Origin: Pelargonium nanum
Taxonomy: Eukaryota; Streptophyta; Magnoliopsida; Geraniales; Geraniaceae
Direction: 5' to 3'
Assembly (NCBI GenBank): GCA_036897485.1
Contig: JAYMTF010001337.1
Coordinates: 1 to 24,079 of the forward strand
Length of the DNA stretch: 24,079 nt
Each line of letters opens with the position of its first letter. The first letter of the stretch is position 1. The notes beneath the pieces are model-generated. The model was not told the origin of the DNA. It did no database searches and saw only the letters and a list, made by a program, of their open reading frames with translations. Position numbers and translations under genes: made by a program. Shown piece after piece: positions 18,430 to 24,079 of this stretch.

Positions 18430-20545
18430 ATGGACTCTTCTCCAATCCACACCACTCCTCAAGCTGAAGAAGATGAGTGGGGTATTCACATTTTCCCCAA
18501 TTATACTTTCTTCCAGTTTTTTGCTTTGGTCATTGAAATTCTTCCATGTTTTGTTTTCATTTGTTTTTGAGATACTAAATTGTGAATTGGGTCTTTTGGA
18601 GATTCTTCTGTTTTGTGATGTTCTTTTCCAGTGGTGCATATATCGATTTGATGCTCAAATTTGCAATTTTGGGTTCTCATTCTAAACAAGGGATTTTTTT
18701 ATTTTTTATTTTTGGATTGGACAATAGTTGATATGATTTTCCCAGTTTGAAGCCATATTCTGTTCACAGGGTTCATTTTAAAGTAATCTTATTGCCGAAA
18801 GAAACATTTTGAGGTAGTTCAGTAGTTACATTTATAAAAACCTTGGATTTGTTTTCAGTTTACATAGATAGAAAGTAAATTGTTAAACAAGCCATTAGCA
18901 GGCGTTAGGTCTTGTTTGTTGCAGCTTCTGAGATGCAGTGCATCAGGAAGTTGTTTTGAATGCGTGGTAAATTTTTCATCCCAGGATGACAGAACAAACC
19001 ATTCTGGCTTTTCACTCCATTTCATATTTGTATTTAAAATCTAGATCTAGATGTCTATAGTCCCTGTTCCTTTATCACATAGAGATGCACAAGTGGATAG
19101 TCTTAGACTTTTCACTATACTTAGTGATCTTTGAATGCACACTTTGTTGTTTTGTCAATTGCACTTTTGTACTTAATTATTGGGATTTCACTTGCATATG
19201 GATATGTTCTCTATTCAAATTTCATTATAACCAAAAACACATTATGTCAAAGAACTTGGAAATCCGTTGTCAACTTAAGTAATCCATTGTTGTGATCCTA
19301 ATCTGATTCATGTGCATAATATCCAATACTATTGTAGGATTCATGTCATGTATTGTTGTTGCTAATTTACTGTCAACAAAAAGGATATGATCTCTAAAAA
19401 GATTACACTACTATTCTGTTAACACGTTATTTGGAGCAACTGTATGAATCACACCTCTTTAGAGTGTCATATATACTTTATTTATATCAGTGACTTATCT
19501 TCCTTCTTTTAGCAAAGTATCATGTTATTTATATGATTTCGAGTTTGTCAGTAGCTGTTTTGTGGTTGCATCTTTTTCCCCACAGAATGTGACTAAATCA
19601 TGAATCTCTGGCATATATGGGTTGTTATCTATTGATTAGGTTTTATTTACATCATAGTATTTGGCAAGTATTTTAATGATTTGAAGTGTGTGGAAACTGT
19701 AAAGTTGTCTTGTATATTATCCACTATTTCTGTGAACATTATCAAGTTCAAGTGTGAGTTGAAGTGAACCTATATGATGTTCAGTGAGAGGAGGTGTGAC
19801 CTGCTCAATCCTTTGAATAATTGGTTTTATCATCAGTTTTTGGAAGACAAACTTATGGTCCCCCATGTAGCCTGCTTTTGTTAATCATTAAATAACTATC
19901 TAAATATTTGTTACTAATCATAATGATTGCAACATACTCAATGTGAAGATGTTATATATTTAGTGTTAGTCCTGGTAAAATGATGTAGAATATTCAAAAG
20001 ACTAATTATATTAAAGCACGACTTTTGGTGATTGTATTAGATACTGATGGATTTGTGATTCCAAGCTTGGGAATAGAAGAAATAAATCAAAGTAAGTCTG
20101 ATGCTCCAGAAGTAGAAGCCTCCAAACCTTCTTCTCCGAAGGTCAGCTGCTTGGTCCTTTTTAAAAATATATATGTTACAGTATTATTTTTTTTACCCTG
20201 TGGATGTAGAATACTATTTGCTAAAAGCATCAATATGCCGTTGAACTTGTGCAGACTAAAAAAGAAGAGAACAGCTACATATACCTAGGACCACACGGAG
20301 CCCCTCCTTCACAATCAAAGCAGCAAGAGTTGAACCCCGGTGGCCGCAAGCAGCGGTTCAAGCAGAAACTTAAGGAAGCAGATAGAAAGATCAGCAGCAG
20401 CACAGGGCGGGAAAATAAGTTGGAGCATTTGCAAGAGCTGGTGGGCGGCGGAAAAGGCGGTTCCAACATGTCAAAGGGATCTCCCAGGGATTGGCTAGAC
20501 CCGCATTGCAACGAGTCTCAATTTGACAGGTGGAACCCCCAGTAA
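18430..20545 (+). CDS. Small hydrophilic plant protein, 147 residues, three exons, function unknown
   Basis: Exons 18430-18481, 20041-20141 and 20255-20545 join in frame through GT-AG introns of 1,559 and 113 bp. The protein starts MDSSPIHTTPQAEEDEW and continues through an exon junction as DTDGFVIPSLGIEE. The middle is charged and low in hydrophobics. A basic segment, GGRKQRFKQKLKEADRK, lies at about residues 77-93, followed by NKLEHLQELVG. The end is compact: DWLDPHCNESQFDRWNPQ. There is no signal peptide and no membrane segment. The two well-formed end motifs suggest conservation as short interaction segments, and the basic patch could bind nucleic acid or act as a nuclear localisation signal, but both are inference. 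I do not recognise the family. An upstream ATG (18413) and a donor-like GTAAGT across the stop (20542-20547) are the oddities. Confidence 0.82.
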
Positions 20546-20830
20546 GTGGAGTTATAGCCCAAAATACCAGCTTATTGTTTTTTTCTGATATAAACAGATT
20601 TATTGAAGTTATGTATTCTAATAATAATCCTTCAGTTGGACATTTTGGTTTTGGAGCCATTTCAAAGGATATCATATGGAAGGTTGAATATCTAAATCAA
20701 ATTTTGCCAGAAATGATGTGTTGTGGTAGATCAGGATGAAAATATGCAACATTGATGATGACATTGAGTCAAATTGTGATGGAAATCTATATATGGGCAA
20801 ATCCATATGTTCAATACTGACAATGCATTA
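20546..20830 (+). other. Probable 3' UTR of the 147-residue protein gene
   Basis: T/A-rich non-coding sequence after the stop. The end is estimated, and no clear poly(A) signal decides it. Confidence 0.4.
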
Positions 20831-21480
20831 CTGACCAAAACTTAACTTTTTGTTTCCCTGGTTATGCCATTGCTTGGTTGGCAAGTCATGATTTCTGTGT
20901 TTTTACCTGTTTGTTTCAATTTTGCCTTCCAAAAATACATCAATTGATAGTCCCTTAATTTTAAAAATCTAAACTACTCCTTCCAAAATAAAAATTTGAA
21001 TTATTTTATTATTATGTCAAAAAGTGACTCTTTAGTTTAAGAGAAGCAAGTTCTTTTTATTCATTGATTTACCTACTATAATCATTCACAATAAATCAAA
21101 TAATATAAACTTTTATCTTTTTAATTCATTATTAGTAATGGAAGATTTACTTGCAACCAACCAGAGTCCATCTTCAAGGCTTTACTACTGTTTTTGTTTG
21201 TAAAACCCACAAATTGAAAGTAGAAACAACCTCAATGACCACAATTTCAATTTCTCAATCCCTGTCCTCAAAAGGCATTCACATCAGATCTGTTAATAGA
21301 CATTCAAATCACTGCACAGTAAACCACAACACTATAGTTTGATCCTAAAACAAATGGACATCAACAAGAACAAGTTTTGGGCCAAAAATTCTAATCACAT
21401 CTCTTTGTCAGTAACCATGTCATGCAATTTTCTCATGTAAAAACAAAATGGTTAGTCAATACAATACAACAGACCATGCT
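20831..21480. other. Intergenic region between two convergent genes
   Basis: AT-rich, with no gene, repeat or element that I can support. The two flanking genes point toward each other here, so both 3' ends lie in this stretch. Confidence 0.6.
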
Positions 21481-21612
21481 GTCAGAAATGAATGAGAAAT
21501 TCCAATTCTAGCTAAATGTAATTGTAATTGCCCCTATATCGAAGTTAAGAGTTTTGCTAAGAATCCCTGTTCGTGACATGTAATGTAACGCAAGCTGCTT
21601 CTTGGTCTGAGC
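21481..21612 (-). other. Probable 3' UTR of the cysteine-synthase-like gene
   Basis: Non-coding sequence directly after the stop at 21613-21615. The end point is not visible. Confidence 0.35.
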
Positions 21613-23326
21613 TCAAAGCTTGCCCAAAAACTCTAAATCAATTGCCTTGGGTGTCAAACCATGCTGGCATAGATATTGGGGATTGTAAAACTTACTCAAA
21701 TGCCTCATCCCACTGTCGCATAGTATTGTTACAATGGTGTGACCTGGCCCAACTGACTGCGCCACCCGCACTGCTCCAACACAGTTCATCGCTGACGAAC
21801 TCCCAACAAATAGCCCATCATTCCTCATAAGAAACCTGAACACACTCACAACACAATTATCTTCAAATTATTTCCACTTTTCTCAACACCTCTACCTGTA
21901 AGCATACAAAACAATAAATTGGATTTACCTTGACATTTCTACAGCCTCCAAATCTGTGCCTCGGAAAGCCCCGTCAAGTTTTGCCATCATGAAGTTCTGG
22001 GTTAACCTGTTGATCCCTATCCCTTCAGTTATTGTGTCAAACGGATTCTTTAATCTTCGTCCCTCAGCTTCCTCTCGTGTGTACATCACCCCCCTTGTAA
22101 TTTTGTTGAACAAACCAGAACCAGGAGGATCTATCAAAAAGCACTTTATCTTTGGATTTTTTTCCTGTTGGAGATGAAACAAAGGATTCATATATAGCAA
22201 CCATAACACACGCGACAAACTTCAAGGATGGAAAAAAATTAACCTGGAGAAATCTTGAAACACCAGCCACAGTACCGCCTGTACCTGCAGCTGCTACAAA
22301 TGCATCCACATTTCCGTCAGTTTGTTCCCAAATCTCAGGCCCAGTGCCCTTGTAATGTGCTCGAAAATTTGCCAAATTTTCAAACTGATCAGCAAAGAAA
22401 CCACCCATGCATTCACTAGAGACAACTGAGCTCTGTTTTTCTTCATTAGATTTGTAACCATTCACTTGTTCAGTGTTTTTGCAATCTTTTGCATCATATT
22501 TTTTGTTCTTTGCTAGTTCGTTAGCTTCCTGTGCTCGCCTTCTCGCAATATTGACGTAGTGATCTTTGTGCGTAATTGACACTGGCCGTACCCTTTCAAC
22601 AGTAGCTCCAAGGGCTTCAAGTATTTCTGACTGGAAATCATGTAAGGAACGCAAGTATGTTATTTATGGTACACGGGAGGATGACTTAAGGACAGTAAAG
22701 GATAGCTTCTGACAAACAAAATGAACAATGAGTTCAAATTTTGACTTGCAGATGTTTAATGTAAATTAAATTAATGGTCTATTCCAAAATAAATGGTCAT
22801 TAATCTCATAGGAGAACCGGAATAGTTTTGATTTATGAGTAAAAAAAACACTTGATTTTATTTTACTGTATCTAACTCTTCAATAAATCTGAAAATCTCT
22901 ATTACAATCTATGAAGAAGCAATTCAATATCAAAATTCTCATCCGTGCTACTTTTTATTAAACTGCCCACGGTGCAAGAACGTTAAATTAGTGACCAAAG
23001 AGGAAAAAATATAATACAAACCAGAGCAGTAACTTGGCCCACTATCTTTATTGAGAAGGAAGTTCACTCATCCTAAAACCATTACACATGTATAATATAT
23101 ATGTTGAGAATAACAGTTCAGGTTTTTGCAGGATTAGAACTCTTCGAGAAAGTTTCCTAACATTGAGAAAACTAAGATATACCTTCTCAATAGCAGCGTC
23201 ATCTGGGATGACAACATGGCATTTGCATCCATAAGCAGGAGCAACAGTTGCCAGGCTAATAGCAGTACTTCCTGCACTCCCCTCAGTCACAATCCCACCC
23301 CGAGTGAGCTTACCAGATTCTAGAGC
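21613..23326 (-). CDS. PLP-dependent cysteine-synthase-like enzyme, C-terminal 329 residues (5' end off the window)
   Basis: Four minus-strand exons, 23326-23183, 22630-22244, 22164-21929 and 21835-21613, join in one frame through GT-AG introns. The fold is type II PLP enzymes, cysteine synthase/cystathionine beta-synthase group, which join or cleave sulfur amino acids by beta-replacement or elimination. Visible family marks are the substrate loop TEGSAGSTAIS, VVIPDDAAIEK, EILEALGATVERVRP, DQFENLANFRAHY then TGPEIWEQT, the phosphate-binding AAGTGGTVAGVSRFL, and SSSAMNCVGA, which holds the serine near the pyridine nitrogen. The C-terminus ends LEFLGKL. The PLP-binding lysine (usually in a VKDR-type motif) precedes this part and is not in the window. 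The loop differs from the TSGNTG of classical O-acetylserine (thiol) lyases, so the substrate should not be assumed. It most resembles the plant 'cysteine synthase 2' type, Arabidopsis At1g55880 from memory. Confidence 0.92.
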
Positions 23327-24079
23327 CTGTATAAAAGCCACAAAATAGAAAGTTTACCGCAATAGACACATGTTGAACAAAAACCACTCCAAAGGCTCAT
23401 AATTGCACAGAATCTAATGAAAAGTTAACTGAAAAGAGAATAAAAATAATTTGTTATATATATAACAACTCAGAGCTTTGAAGACTAATACATAGCAGCT
23501 TGCTGGTGATAAAAATGTCTCCATTTTCTGTTCCCAATTTCATGACATAGCAAACGATAAGGAAACCATGTTCGATGAAAACAAAAACCAGTCTCTTCCA
23601 CACAAAAAAATGGTTTTCCGGAATAGCAACAAAAATTGTCTTCAAAAAGTTCTCTTTGAAAGTGAAGAAACATTTTCATTAACCAATTACACTCCAAATG
23701 GATGTTAAATTCAGATCATTTTCTTGTTTTCTGCTTTCCAAGGAGAAGTTTACAAAACAATTTTTCATTCACATTTTAAACTTCCTATGGGGAATTTTTT
23801 TGATGTATTTTGTGCCTTTACTTCAAACTGTCGCAAAAAGTAAATTAGTTTTCAATATTTTTTTAGCATTTCTGCAACCGAACGTGTTTTTTGCTCTTGC
23901 TTTCTGGATTAAAGCAATACAATAACAGAAAATAAGGAAAATCATCTCAACCAGATCCTCCTGAAATCTGTTCTTACTATTCTAGAAAGACTATATATAT
24001 ATTTTTATTTTTGACAAGCAACGGGACATCATACTCGAAGTAACAATGTTTCTCACTCCCTTTGGGAGCGTCACCCTAA
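23327..24079 (-). other. Intron (5' side) of the cysteine-synthase-like gene, running off the window
   Basis: The exon at 23326 is preceded on the minus strand by the acceptor GGCTTTTATACAG. No further exon with PLP-enzyme similarity was found to 24079. The sequence is AT-rich with low-quality open frames, so it is most likely one long intron. Confidence 0.6.

Noticed and set aside
20945..21140. Possible Stowaway-like element starting CTACTCCTTCCAAAAT
   Set aside because: No matching inverted end or TA duplication was found; the AT-rich similarity is weak.
23341..24079. Search for the exon with the PLP-binding lysine of the cysteine-synthase-like enzyme
   Set aside because: No VKDR-type motif or other conserved block was found in any minus-strand frame, so the exon must lie beyond the window.

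Overview
The window is nuclear DNA from a flowering plant, most likely a eudicot. The genes are split by AT-rich introns with GT-AG borders. The recognisable proteins are plant types, and the intergenic and intronic DNA holds short plant retroposons and MITE-like elements. Nothing suggests bacterial, viral or organellar DNA. I cannot name the species.

Layout, left to right. (1) 2-154 (+) is the C-terminal end of an arginine/serine-rich, splicing-factor-like protein. A possible alternative last exon lies 1.7 kb downstream (1867-1954). (2) 2.5-3.4 kb is intergenic DNA with degraded, unassigned sequence. (3) 3637-11863 (-) is a complete DEK-domain chromatin protein. Eleven coding exons keep phase throughout and give 699 residues. 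A non-coding 5' exon and promoter lie near 12.62-12.79 kb. Its first coding exon carries eight 30-bp tandem repeats. Its introns contain a SINE with a perfect 14-bp target duplication, a Stowaway-like MITE with TA duplications, and a probable poly-A-tailed retroposon. (4) 12.8-14.8 kb is intergenic, with a second SINE-like copy and a 41-codon coding-like relic. (5) 14818-15552 (-) is a single-coding-exon, 244-residue acidic protein with two N-terminal membrane segments, of unknown function. (6) 15.8-18.2 kb is intergenic and includes a roughly 310-bp inverted-repeat MITE. (7) 18430-20545 (+) is a three-exon gene for a 147-residue hydrophilic protein of unknown function, with a telo-box upstream and an overlapping upstream ORF. 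(8) 21613-23326 (-) is the C-terminal 329 residues of a PLP-dependent cysteine-synthase-like enzyme. Its 5' exons, including the PLP lysine, lie beyond the right edge.

The genes look like ordinary neighbours on a plant chromosome, with nothing to suggest a shared pathway or operon. I found no convincing new multi-gene system. The items most worth a second look are the expandable DEK repeat, the alternative C-terminus of the first gene, the overlapping uORF, the hydrophilic insert and unusual substrate loop of the cysteine-synthase-like enzyme, and several datable mobile-element insertions.
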